Shown piece after piece: positions 31,252 to 41,980 of a DNA stretch of 64,000 bases (within the stretch, counting starts at the first letter, position 1; each line of letters starts with the position of its first letter). The stretch spans positions 12,339,145-12,403,144 of the forward strand of contig NW_024609879.1 of NCBI RefSeq assembly GCF_016920785.2, given 5' to 3'. The notes below the pieces were generated by a model. The model was not told the DNA's origin, made no database searches, and saw only the letters and a program-made list of their open reading frames with translations. Source of the stretch: Ixodes scapularis. Taxonomy: Eukaryota; Arthropoda; Arachnida; Ixodida; Ixodidae. A program made the translations under genes and the position numbers.

Positions 31252-31965
31252 CAGTATTAAATGATTTTTTGTCTGTGTTTACATTAGAAGACGCCGGCGT
31301 CCCTATATTACCAACACTACCGTATGAGTCTATGGAACCTATTGACATCTCATGTGTTGGGATAGCTAACCTCCATGATACATTGAAATTTTCATCCTCT
31401 GAAGGACCTGACTACATCACCCCCTAACTTCTTGACTACAGCATAGCAATATCTAGCGAATTTCCTACTTAGTATTCTCGCAGTCTTTATCGCAGGGTTG
31501 CCGACCATCCGACTGAAAACTGGGTAAGGTCGTTCCGGTCTTCAAAGATGGGAATCGTTTTTCGGCTTCGAATTACCGACATATATGTCTAACGTGCGTA
31601 GCCTCACAACTTCTAGAGCATATTATTTACTCAAACGTCGTATCTCACCTTGAGAGAAACAACTTCTTTCACAACAAGCAACACGGTTTTTGTAGAGGAC
31701 TGTCTTGTAAGACGCAGCTCGCAGAATTCACTAACGAGTTATACACTAATTTCGAATTCAAACACCAAACTGATGCCCTACTTTTACTTTTTGAAGGCTT
31801 TCGACCGCGTTGCCCACAGTCGCCTTTTGCCAATCTTCCATTCCTCGGAATTGACCCTCTCGTTCTCTCCTAAATCCAGGATTTCCTCTTCTGTCGCACT
31901 CAATTCGCCACAATAATTAGTTCCCCATTCACCCTCGCTGAGGTTACCTCGAGAGTCCCACCGTG
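31252..31965 (+). pseudogene. CR1 ORF2, reverse transcriptase fragment
   Basis: The reading frame resumes from the second target-duplication copy. It passes through a linker and the early RT blocks, including a finger region near 31500-31600 and KAFDRVAHSRL-like motif A near 31790-31820 (one frame away from the preceding block). It ends around SRVPPCKG, a damaged form of the SGVPQGSVLG block. RT motif C and the tail are missing. Confidence 0.7.
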
Positions 31966-33519
31966 CAAGGGCGAATGCTCCAGGTAGATTGGGCGGAAGC
32001 GGATTCGCATGGAGCGTTAGGTTTGCAGAACTGTGCACGACTTACTTTTAATTTGCCTTGTTTTAATAATGACCATTTCCCTTCACGTGGTGGCTCTTGG
32101 ATTTGAAATTTCGTCGGAACGACTCCAACGGCTCAAACGAGAAAGGTTTCGACATCCCAAAGCCCTTGCAACGTTCGAATTTTTCTCCTAATCATAATCA
32201 ATAAGGTGGCGACACCAAACGACACAGTACGAGCTTGAACCCTGGAGTTGTCCCTCGGGAATCGCCTCAAGCCACGCTTCTTTGAAAGATTCTGTAGACG
32301 TGCATTTTGAAAAGTGCTATTGCAGGGACATTTCTTGATGCAGCACCGGCGCAACAGTGCCAGTGACGTCGCTGATCAAAGTTCGCTTCACTTTTTCTAC
32401 AACTGGACCGCTTTTGAAAGTGTTTTGAAACGCCTAAGCAGAACAGGGGATCAAAAATATATTTAAACTCACAACTGACGCGTCCTCTGCTTAACACAAA
32501 TGGGCGTCGCGAAGCGCAGAGCGATATTCGAGAGGAATCGGGTGATGAACAAGGGGGAAGAGGGATAGACGAGCGACACTTTCGGAATTTAGAGGACAGC
32601 GGAAAAAAAAAGGTAAAAGGTACACAAAACCTTTTTGACGTCACTGTAGTGCATAAAAACTTCACATCCGAATTTTGTTTTTGTTTTCTTTAACAAATAA
32701 GCCGTGTTCTCGTTTCAGCTCTTGTGTGCGACGTCTAGATATCAGGTCCAATCGGATGGTACATTAAAATAATTTTGGTGGGGTCAGAATAACATAAATT
32801 GAACTCTCTATATTTCACTCAAACCCTAGTTTAAGGGAGCATAAAACACAACTGTTTTTTGAATGGCGAGAGGTGTCTTCTATTTATTGAAATTACGATG
32901 CAGCCACATAAACGTTTTAATAGCAGTGATAGAATATCTTCGTAATCTTAGGGATATCGCAATTCAATAGAGATAGAAAAGTAAACTACTTCTCACATGT
33001 TCGCGTCTTGGTGCGAGCTTGCTGTTGAGGTAGTGCATCTGGAAAAGCTAAAAAAATAAACAACAAGGTATCACAACAAAATCGAGTCATTTTCAGTAAA
33101 ATATATATGTTTGGCAAAGCGGTCACTATCACTGAAAAATATCGATCAAACTCCTTTGAATTCTGCCTGTAACAATTCATATTACAGACAAATCGATAAT
33201 TAAAACTAATTATTTGTACAAAACGACTTTTTACAATAAATTAAAGAAGAACCTTCTTTAACAGATGTTACAACTCGCTGATCCAATGTTGAAAATAGGC
33301 TTGCACATTCACTTCAGTTTGTAGGTGTAAAGTGCATTGCACTCACTCATCATATGTAATTCACTATACTGCTTAAAGGCCGGTTGACACATAAATATGA
33401 GCGGGAATTCAGAGGTTGCCCGCATGATAAGCATAATATTAATAGGTTAGGAATATTTGAAAAAGGAAGCGTTACGATTTATCTTGAACACTTATGGCAG
33501 GAGTACTCATTTTTCAGAA
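31966..33519. other. Mostly unassigned sequence; contains one candidate exon
   Basis: A 132-codon minus frame at 32267-32665 is Ser/Arg/Phe-rich with no domain I recognise. The only item with support is the 42-bp minus-strand exon candidate at 32997-33038. The rest is AT-rich. Confidence 0.35.
32997..33038 (-). CDS. Candidate 42-bp micro-exon of the metalloprotease
   Basis: On the minus strand a strong acceptor (TTTTAGCTTTTCCAG) is followed by 42 bp and a donor (GTGAGA). Length is 14 codons and is phase-neutral. Read in phase 1, as required by both the exon at 44325 and the exon at 11994, it encodes ALPQQQARTKTR-like sequence without a stop. A variable linker is expected here between prodomain and catalytic domain. 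The two flanking exons also join in phase without it, so it could be alternative or spurious. Confidence 0.42.
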
Positions 33520-33830
33520 CTTTTTGTCCAGACCGGTCAACGTTTCTTGAAAAAACATAAACTAATGAACTGGAGTTTCTTTTTAATCTGATAAATGAAA
33601 ACTATATTTGTTACAGCATAACTCTTTTAATTTTAATACACACAGAGCGTCAACAAACAAACTTTTTAAAACATTTGGTGAATGTAGATGTTCAGAACTA
33701 TTAGTTTTTTCCACGTATAATTCACGAATAGAACTCGCTCCCCTGATGAAATGTCTCTTCAAATTGCGTGTTGTTATTTTCTATCTATTGAATATGTTGC
33801 CAGAATTTTTATTTTCATGCTTATTCGATA
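33520..33830 (+). pseudogene. CR1/L2-like LINE, C-terminal end of ORF2
   Basis: The plus frame gives NTHRASTNKLFKTFGECRC followed by an IELAPLMKCLFKLRV-like end. This resembles the HxTRxxxxNxLxxP and FKxxLKxxLL closing blocks of CR1 ORF2. Heavily decayed; it could be the detached 3' end of a CR1 copy. Downstream to 34100 the sequence is AT-rich with TTAAAATAAAG near 33991. Confidence 0.45.
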
Positions 33831-34690
33831 TATGATGTACTTGTTCTTTTTTTTGTTTGTAATGAGATGCTCTTTTGTATACTATGTAATACTGACATGT
33901 TTTCTCAGTTTTTGTCCCGAGTTCTGCTTATTTAAAGAGTGTGGTGTTATGTACCAAATGTGGGTACCGTGGTGCAGTGGTAATTTGTGATTAAAATAAA
34001 GACACCGACTTCGCATAACCGAAAAAACAACTTCAATAGAAGTTTCGCTTCCCATACGAGAGGCGTCATCAGAACATACACAGAAATCAAATGTCCATAT
34101 TATGCTTCCGGGAGTGGGCCACGGTTCTTGTTGCACTCTGACGCATCCACGCGGGGGGCACCTGTGAAAGCAGGTGTTTGGAGAGTGGCGTCTCCACGGA
34201 CCCCGAGCGATGCGGGTTCGCCCGCCCACGCCCGGCTGTGCGTGGCTTTCCCATGTCTGGAGAAAAGGGCATCCTGGTGGTTGAGCCGAGCCCGGGGTAG
34301 GTTTGGACCCTTTGGGGCCCCCGGGCGAGGCAATACACCACTTCGGCCCCTGCTTCGCATAGGCGGGAGTCCTGGTAAGGCCCGGCCAGGATGATTCAGT
34401 CTAGTCGCCACTCCTTCTACTATCCCCTCCCTTCTTTCACCTTTGTCTTCTCCTTCTTTTCACTCTTCTCATTTCTCTTCTTTCCTTTTCAACTTCTTTG
34501 GCGGCAAGGGCTAACCTTTGGTGGCAAGAGATTTTTTTGTCTTGAACCACACTTGGTTATAGCGCCTTGGTAGTACTGGCAGAGCAACATACTCAGACAA
34601 GCCCTGACTGTTATGAGGTGCTGCCTGTCCCCTTGTTAGGCTCCGTGGTGGGCGGTACGCCACGGTTGCTGAATTTTCTCTGCCTTCTAT

Positions 34691-35988
34691 GGCGTCCTCT
34701 ACGAAAACCTCTTCAGGACAAGCGTCCAATCGGCCTTATCCTGAACTAACCAAAGCAAAAGATGTTGAACCTCCAACCTTCACAAGATTCTTTGTTATTC
34801 ATTCTGAAGATGAACAGCGCCCCGTGGGAAAAAATGTCTCCTTTCGTTGTGGCAAAAGTTCTTGAGAATTTGATTGGGTATAATTACAAAGCAAATAAGA
34901 TGCACTCCGGTGATCTCCTCGTCGAAGTGAACACTAAAGATCAAAGCATGGCGCTCCAGAGAAACTGTCCCGCATCGTAGATGTCCAAGTAGCAGCTGCC
35001 CCACACCGCACACTGAATACCATTCGAGGGATGCTCTCCGAGGACGACCTCCTACACTCTAGTGAAGAGGAAATTCTCGAAGGCCTCCGACCATCGGGTG
35101 TCGTTGCTGTAAAGCGAATCATTTTCAAACGAGATGGTGTGGAAACTCCAAGCAAACATGTTATTCTCACGTTCGAAAGACACACTCTCCCAGCATTCGT
35201 GAAGGCGGGATAACTCCACTGCCGTATCCGACCGTACGTACCGAATCCACTGCGGTGTTTTCGGTGCCAGCGGTTCGGTCATGGCGCTCGGAGCTGTCGA
35301 GGCAAGGACATCTGCGCATAGTGTGGAAGCACTGATCAGGTTGTTGATATCTGCGAGAGTGAAGTAAAGTGTGCTAACTGCGATGGTGCACATCCCGCCT
35401 ACGCGCGCGCATGCCCCATATGGAAACAGGAGAAAGAGATCCTTTCGTTGACAGCCAAGGACAGCGTGTCTTACCCCGAGGCCAAGAAGCGCTTCTTTCT
35501 TGGCAAAGGGGGGCTTCCTCAAGGTGGTGCGTAGGAGGCTTGCACCACCTACCGAGCCTCGACCCTTCCAGGTTCCGTCTGGGAACCGGGGGGCCGTCGC
35601 TCAGCCCCCACCTACCAAAAAACCAGAGGTGGCGGCATGCCCTCCACCTCAGGGAGGTGGCACTGGTGCCCCTCCCACTCAGAGGGACAGGCTGTCAAAC
35701 GATATGCCTGCCCTGATTGCTCGGTCTCCTTCTAGGAGGAAGGAGCGAGCCCTTCGCCCCAAGCCTCCCGAAGAGCCGTCCACATCTAAGCAGCAGCAGG
35801 CCCCTCCTGCTGCCTCCACCGTCTCACCTGAAGAGGAGCGGATGGATGTGAGTGAGTCTCCTCCCATCCGTTTGGCTCTTCCTGATGACTCAAAACTAAA
35901 GAAGCCATCCCAGAAGAAACCGATACCACGAGTAACCCTGCCCAAGCCGCCTGAGGGCGTCAAGGCAGGAACCCCTTATAAGTTATAA
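34691..35988 (+). pseudogene. Jockey-like ORF1 (gag-like RNA-binding protein)
   Basis: The frame from about 34691 is broken near 34870-34980. It resumes with a domain ending GVETPSKHVILTFERHTLP and, after a TAA at 35211, carries three cysteine knuckles: CFRCQRFGHGARSC, then a TAG before the second cysteine pair, then CANCDGAHPAYARAC. A frameshift near 35495 leads to a proline-rich tail up to the stop at 35988. ORF1 proteins of this type bind LINE RNA and enter the nucleus. Confidence 0.78.
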
Positions 35989-36016
35989 CATATCGACCAT
36001 AAGCAGTTACAGTTTC

Positions 36017-39000
36017 ATGCAATGGAACTGCCGAGGATTGCTTCAGAACATTGACGATGTGCACTTTTTTCTTGATGAGCTGCGAACTCTAGCAGTCGCT
36101 CTGCAGGAGACTCATCTCAATGGCACTCATATGAACATGTTTCATCGTCACCATGTTTTTCGAAAAGACCGTACATCATCTCATTCTTCGGGTGGAGTGG
36201 CTGTTGTGGTACGAGGCGATATTGCATGCACGGCAGTTCCTCTTCGCTCACCCCTGGAGGCTGTTGCGGTGCGTATTCTTGCAGATCGTCTCACTACTAC
36301 TTTCTCCCTTTACCTTCCTCCAGATGCTCCGATGGACTTTTACGATTTGCAGGACCTGCTGAACCAGCTGCTGAAGCCCTTTTTAATCTTAGGGGATTTT
36401 AATGCACACAACCCCTTATGGGGAAGTGCTCGGTTGGACAATCGTGGAAAGGTCATTGAACGTTTTTTACTTTCATCATCACTATGCTTTTTAAACAGCA
36501 AACAACCAACATTTTATAGCGCGAGCCATAGCACTTTTCCATGTATAGACTTGTCTATATCATCTGCTACATTATGTCCTTGTTTTTCATGGAGGGTTTT
36601 AGATGATCCTCTTGGCAGTGATCACTTTCCCATCGTTTTAGAAAATCATATTCCATTACCCACTATTTTAAAGCGAATTTTCTGATGGAAACTTGATGAG
36701 GCTGACTGGGGACTGTTCCAACTGGAGGCCACACTTGACTTGTTAATTCTTGAGAGTATGACACCAGAGGAGGCTACTTTATATGTTACCGAGCAAATCA
36801 TAAATGTGGCACATCACTCTATTCCCAAGACATCCACAAACCTCCCAAAACGGTGCAATCCGTGGTGGACCCAGGAGTGCAGCACAACTAGGCGAAACCA
36901 GAAAAAGGCATGGGACACCTTTCGACGGTATCCAATTCCCAGAAACTTGGTGAAGTTTAGAAAAAGAAAGGCGAAGGCTCGGTGGACACGAAAGCAGGCA
37001 AAACGAACGTCCTGGAAGAAGTATGTCTCTTCCCTGAGCAGCGCTGCCTCCGCAAAAGAGGTGTGGGACCGCTACCGTAAAATAAGGGGTGACCACCGTG
37101 GCTTCATTGTTCCTCCTCTCTTCACCCCGTCTCCTGCATCGTTAAAGGATATTGGAAATGCCCTCGGCATGCACTTTCAGGGTGTGTCTTCCTCCGATAA
37201 CTACAATGCTGCTTTTAAGTTTTTCAAGAGGAATGCAGAATATCAGCGACTGAAGTTATCAGGTGCAGATTCTGAACCTTACAACAAACCTTTTACGGTT
37301 TGTGAGCTAAGACTGGCTCTTGACACCAAGAAACAATCCTCACCAGGTCCCGATTCTATCCACTATGAAATGCTTCGTCGACTCTCCTTGGAATCGTTTG
37401 AACAGTTGCTTAAATTCTTTAACCGCCTCTGGGAAGACTCATACTTTCCCGACGCATGGAAATGTGCACATGTCATACCCTTCCTAAAACCAGGAAAGGA
37501 CCCCTCATGTCCATCAAGTTACCGCCCAATCGCACTCACTAGCTGCCTGGGTAAGACATATGAGAGACTCATTAACAGGCGACTTGTATATTTTCTTGAA
37601 ACTAACAATATTTCGGATAACTATCAGTGTGGTTTCCGAAAGGGTCGGTCCACTTTGGATCACCTGGTACGCCTTAAAACCTTAATTAGGGAAGCATTTG
37701 TAAACAGGCAGCATTGCGTTTCTGTATTTTTTGATTTAGAGAAAGCATACGACACTACTTGGAGGCATGGCATTCTTCAGGATCTCCTTACCCATGTAGT
37801 ACGAGGTCGCATGTTCCGTTGCATTAAAGCTTACTTAAGGGGAGGAACTTTTCAGGTTCGGTTAGGCACCACTCTGTCCGATATCTTTGTACAAGAAAAT
37901 GGGGTCCCGCAGGGAGGCGTCCTTAGTGTCACACTGTTTGCCGTCAAGATCAATACGATTGCTGAAGCGATACCACGTTCCATTGCATATTCGCTCTATG
38001 TCGACGACCTGCAGATCTCTTCTTCCTCTTGCAATCCTTTTAGTTGTGAGCGTCAGCTGCAGCTAGCAATAAATAAAATCAGCAAATGGGCAGATGAAAA
38101 TGGATTCCGGTTTTCAGCTGAAAAAACTGTTTGCGTACCCTTCTCTCTCCGGTGTGAGATATCACTAGATCCCGGCTTAGATATAAACCGAACTCCTATA
38201 GCTGTTAAAGCTGAGCATAAGTTCTTAGGCATTATTTTCGGCTAAAAGTTAAATTTTAACTCCCATTTACAGCAACTAAAACAGAAATGCTTAAGATCCC
38301 TTAACATTCTCAAAGTTTTGTCTTATAAAACTTGGGGTTCAGACAGAAAGGTTTTGTTACGCTTGTATATCTCTCAGGTGCAATCCCGTCTTGACTACGG
38401 TGCCGTAGTCTAACTCAGCGCGACCATCCTCGCTGAAAACCCTGGACCCTGTGCACCATCTTGGCTTGCGGCTCGCCACGGGCGCCTTCCGTACCTCTCC
38501 TGTACTTAGCTTGTATGTGGAATCTCACCAGATGTCCCTTGCCAAGCGACGGCAGTGTTGAGGCCTGAGTTATGCTTCCCGGACTATGTCTGACCTCGAC
38601 CATCCAACCTTTACTACTTTGCAGCGGCCTCGGTACGCCCGTCTTTTTGAGAACGAGCCGAGGACGATTAGACCTTTAAGTTTTCGTGTGGGAAGTGATC
38701 AGAAATCTCTTGAACTCGACCTTAATGGGATCGAACTCCTTAAGAAGCCTCTACGTATTGCACCTTGGGAGCGGTTTCCAGTTTTATGCGACTGTACGTT
38801 TACACGGTTCAGCAAACATAGTATTTCGCCACTTATTATTCAGAAAGAATTTGTTGAGCTACAAAATAAATACAGCAACTATGTTCACTTTTATACTGAT
38901 GGATCCAAGAACTCCTCCTCCGTAGGGACTGCCGTTTACTCTGAAGAATTTACAAAGGCCCAACGACTCGAAAGCATGGCTATACTATTTTCACCGCAGA

Positions 39001-39717
39001 GCTCTATGGTGTATTGATGGCTATTGAATACATTATGGCAAGCAAAACTATGAAAGCTCTTCTCTTTGTGGACTCACAGAGTGTTGTTTCAACTCTCTGC
39101 TCAGTAAACGATACAAAAATAAGCTAGCCCAATTAGTGCGATTTAAAATCAATCGTTCCTTAGTTCATGGCCACGATATAAAGTTTTGCTGGATCCCCAG
39201 TCATGTTGGACTTTTGGGCAATGAAAAAGCAGACCAGTTGGCTACCTCCACAAAAAATCTCACGGTGACTTCTACTGGCCTACCCTATCAAGATGTAAAG
39301 CCCCCCATTAAAAAAGCACTCCTCCGAACGTGGCGGTCCGAATGGGACCAAGAAAGTGAAAATAAGCTCCATGTGGTAAAACCAGATTTAGGACTGTGGG
39401 AGAGTGCATCTCATTAGAATCGCTTCATAGAAGTACTCCACTGCCGCCTTAGAATTGGACACAGCGTCTTGACACATGGGCATCTCCTTTGTGGAGGGGA
39501 TGCTCCAGTCTGTGAGCACTGTGGGGAATCACTAACGGTGCTTCATATTCTATGGCTCTGTTCAGGTCTTGAGGAGAACCGACGTGCTTGCTTCCCGGCA
39601 TTTTTCGCATAAGATATTCCTTTCCATCCTGCACTCTTAGTGGGTGAGCATCCCATCATTCCCATTAATCGCGTAATTTCATACTTAATAAAAAGCGGTT
39701 TTTTACGTCGATTTTAA
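36017..39717 (+). pseudogene. Jockey-like ORF2: endonuclease, RT, RNase H
   Basis: The endonuclease opens with MQWNCRGLLQNID and contains VALQETHLN, GDFNAHNPLWG and GSDHFPIV. A TGA at 36683-36685 is the first break. RT follows in the same frame with SSPGPDSIHYEML, FFDLEKAYDTTWRHG (motif A), NGVPQGGVLS (motif B) and SLYVDDLQI (motif C). A TAA stands at 38243. After frameshifts, an RNase H-like domain (HFYTDGSKNS; CWIPSHVGLLGNEKADQLA) and a C-terminal CX2C...HxxxxC block (CEHCGESLTVLHILWLC) end near 39717. The catalytic residues visible in these motifs are intact, so decay is recent. Confidence 0.88.
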
Positions 39718-40037
39718 CTTCCATATCTCTTTTTTCATGTTCTACTAATAACAAAACTTTTGTTGCAAAGCTGATTTCACAGTGAATCTTCCAAGACTAT
39801 TAGTCTGAGCAACATTATTACATCTGTTTGACGCAGTATGGCCTTCGTCGCATTTGCGCCAGTAAACCACCAATACTAATACTAACTCTGACGCATCACC
39901 TCCGATACCCCATTACTCAAGGAGTCTGCGTAGAGCCTTGCACACATCTGTGTTTCTATTCGCTTTTTGTTGAGATCTTACAGCTGTGTTTTTCCTACCT
40001 TGGCTGCCCCTTGGCGGATGGTTGTATGAATAAATAA

Positions 40038-40558
40038 AAACTGGCGGCAACTTTTTATTTAGAAGGGTCTATATTGCATGACATGCAGTATTTAGCAGTG
40101 ATCGTTTCAATTATGTGGAAAACATTAAACAGTCGCTCTGGGAGTAAGAATCTGTGTTCTTATGAATTTTCGTGGAAACTGGTTTGGTGTGTGACAAGAG
40201 GGGAAAGTGGTGAGGGAACGGAAGGGTGGCGGAGGGAGAGTACTGTAATGAGGGGGGGGGGGGGGATAGAGGAAGGAAGCAAAGTGAAGGGATGCAGATG
40301 CTGAAACACTAAGAAAAAATGGGGAGAAAAGAAGGCGGAAGGGAGGAGAGAGGCTGAAAAAGACAGTTGGCCCGCCCCATGATGTATATTATCCCGCTAA
40401 ATGTAGCGAATAACTGAATTGCTAGTTAGGTCACGTGACGTCAGTTTCCCCGCTAACCCTAGATTGGAAATTAAATTTGTGTTTAGGTGAGAAGAAGCAA
40501 AATTCGTCACTGAATTTATCGGGAAAACTAAAATGTCTTAGATATCACGTGACGTATA
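40038..40558. other. Unassigned flank with purine-rich tract
   Basis: 40190-40370 is strongly purine-rich and contains a G-run (about 40252-40265). GTCACGTGACGTCAG occurs at about 40432 and CACGTGACG at 40546, single matches to the palindromes seen in the foldback element. No gene. Confidence 0.4.
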
Positions 40559-40812
40559 CACTCTAAGAAAAAAGATGGTCTCAAAGGACTAACGGCAGCA
40601 TTTGGTCCATTGAACTCCCATTTGCTCCCCGAAGAGACCATCTGGTTCGAGCTAGGTACCGTGCGCAAATGCTGGGTACTAACTGTACACGGCCAGGACT
40701 AACCGAAAGGCGCGCGGGAGCAAATGCAGCCCCGGGTGCAAAAGCGCAGGAGCAAAAGCAGCGAAAGGCGCAGGGGGAGCAAGAGCGCGGGAGCAAAAGA
40801 CGTGCGGGCAAG

Positions 40813-40941
40813 ATGGCGGCGTCTGCTTCATCGCCGATGGCCAGCGTTAGCGACGCACTTACTGTTTCGGAACGCAGGGGGAAGTATCCACAGACAATCG
40901 CAGCATCAAAAATTGCAAGAGGGGGCATGTTTAAGGGTTGA
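40813..40941 (+). CDS. Small open frame behind a TISU/YY1-type start
   Basis: The ATG lies in GCAAGATGGCGGC, which matches the YY1 motif and the TISU translation-start element used with very short leaders. The frame encodes about 42 residues beginning MAASASSPMASVSDALTV and ending in TGA. It is Ala/Ser-rich with no recognised domain, and could be a captured first exon. A downstream donor was not evident. Expression is unknown; this is a candidate only. Confidence 0.3.
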   Translation: MAASASSPMASVSDALTVSERRGKYPQTIAASKIARGGMFKG

Positions 40942-41262
40942 AACTGACTTTATGTCGATCGCAGCATCCACACCAGCGCATCGTGGAAGCCGCCTCTGAC
41001 TGAAGCACAGCCATTGTTGATGCACTGGCCATGCCGCTTTTGGGCACTGTCCTGTCGTCCTTCCCGTTTGCATACTTTTGAACGTGCTTTGAAAGCGTTT
41101 ATATTTTCTTTTTGGTTCAACTGAAACGTAGAAAAATGTTGTTATCACTTAGCTAGTGGTAAAAACGTTTCCAAAGGCAAAAAAGATAAATTCTGGTTTC
41201 TTTTCTTTTTGTATTCTTTACATTTTTTTTTTCGGAAAAGACGATGGGGTTGCCACGGAGAC

Positions 41263-41272
41263 GCGCATGCGC
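41263..41272. promoter_or_regulatory. NRF1-type palindrome GCGCATGCGC
   Basis: A perfect copy of the nuclear respiratory factor 1 core lies inside the CACTC element, 20 bp after an RFX/X-box-like GTTGCCACGGAGAC. Both motifs are typical of CpG-type animal promoters. Binding in this organism is inference. Confidence 0.4.
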
Positions 41273-41980
41273 ACAGTGGGGAAGCTATGCGGGGAAGCGA
41301 GAACATGGCTCCTGGGAGCCTATGAGGAAGCTGTTTTATAGACTGTCACAATTAATTACTGTGTGTACCGTTACGTCTTAGTAAGAGATACACTCCTAGG
41401 AAAGTTTAGCAACAATATTGGAGAACAATACTGGTGCGAAAGCAGCACCATATTTATAACGTCGTTCACGGTTGAGATGGTCACTGACAAAACGACTCCT
41501 CTCACATGATCAGTATAAAAGGCGCATGGGTAGGCTTTGGGGTGACGATTGAAATAGCGTGTCGTCGCGTGTGTGTTGTGTGTGTCATCTGTGTTCTAAT
41601 TCCTTGTCTATGTTGAAATGTGTATAACGTGTGCAAATGTGAAATAAGCGTTGTTGGTATGTTAATGTAATGAGCGCGGAAAAGATCTACCCCAGCGATA
41701 CTATATTTTTTTACCAACTTTGAATTTGACGTTGACTAGCGCCACCTGGGTGTGTAAGTGCGCAATTTGGTACTAAATAAGGTAAGGGCGCAACCTTTAG
41801 TCCCAGGGGCCTAAATGCAAAGGTGCAAAAGTTACTCCTGGGGGTTCAACTTTGAGGGGCTAACGGTAGGGGAGCAAGGGTTGCTCCCGTCACCGTTGCT
41901 CCCCTAGGGGACCAATGGTTGTGTCAGCGCATTTGTTCTCTTGCGGGAGCAAGTCACGCTCCCTTTTTTCTTAGAGTGTA

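Larger units (their letters stand above)
25840..31965 (+). mobile_element. CR1/L2-like LINE split by a Penelope-like element
   Basis: From 5' to 3' there are two ~311-bp 5'-UTR-like monomers (CACGATGCxAxCCCTxTCTTT at about 25845 and 26155), ORF1 with an N-terminal 2A motif, ORF2 with AP-type endonuclease, and the beginning of reverse transcriptase. A Penelope-like element interrupts ORF2 between 28286 and 31252 and is flanked by a 12-bp duplication. The 3' half of RT and the tail are missing after about 31965. Many stops and frameshifts show it is inactive. Confidence 0.8.
34107..40037 (+). mobile_element. Nearly full-length Jockey-like LINE
   Basis: A GC-rich 5' UTR (34107-34690) is followed by ORF1 with zinc knuckles, ORF2 with endonuclease, reverse transcriptase and RNase H, and a 3' end with TGTATGAATAAATAAAAAC. 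The order and motifs fit the Jockey clade. Few breaks are present over 5.9 kb: one TGA and one TAA in ORF2 up to 38245, more after that. It is among the youngest elements in the window. No target duplication could be picked out by eye. Confidence 0.88.
40559..41978. mobile_element. Second CACTC-ended DNA element, with promoter-like motifs
   Basis: The termini are perfect inverted copies of CACTCTAAGAAAAAAG, flanked by TA on both sides (40557-40558, 41979-41980). They match the ends of the element at 3061-5363. The subterminal regions carry repeated GGGAGCAA / TTGCTCCC words in both orientations. The interior is unrelated to the first copy and includes CAAGATGGCGGC with a 43-codon frame, a perfect GCGCATGCGC, and a nearby GTTGCCACGGAGAC. 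It is non-autonomous, possibly carrying captured host promoter or exon sequence. Confidence 0.8.

Noticed and set aside
35679..35963. 94-codon antisense open frame over the Jockey ORF1 tail
   Set aside because: It is a shadow of the proline-rich sense frame and has no independent signal.
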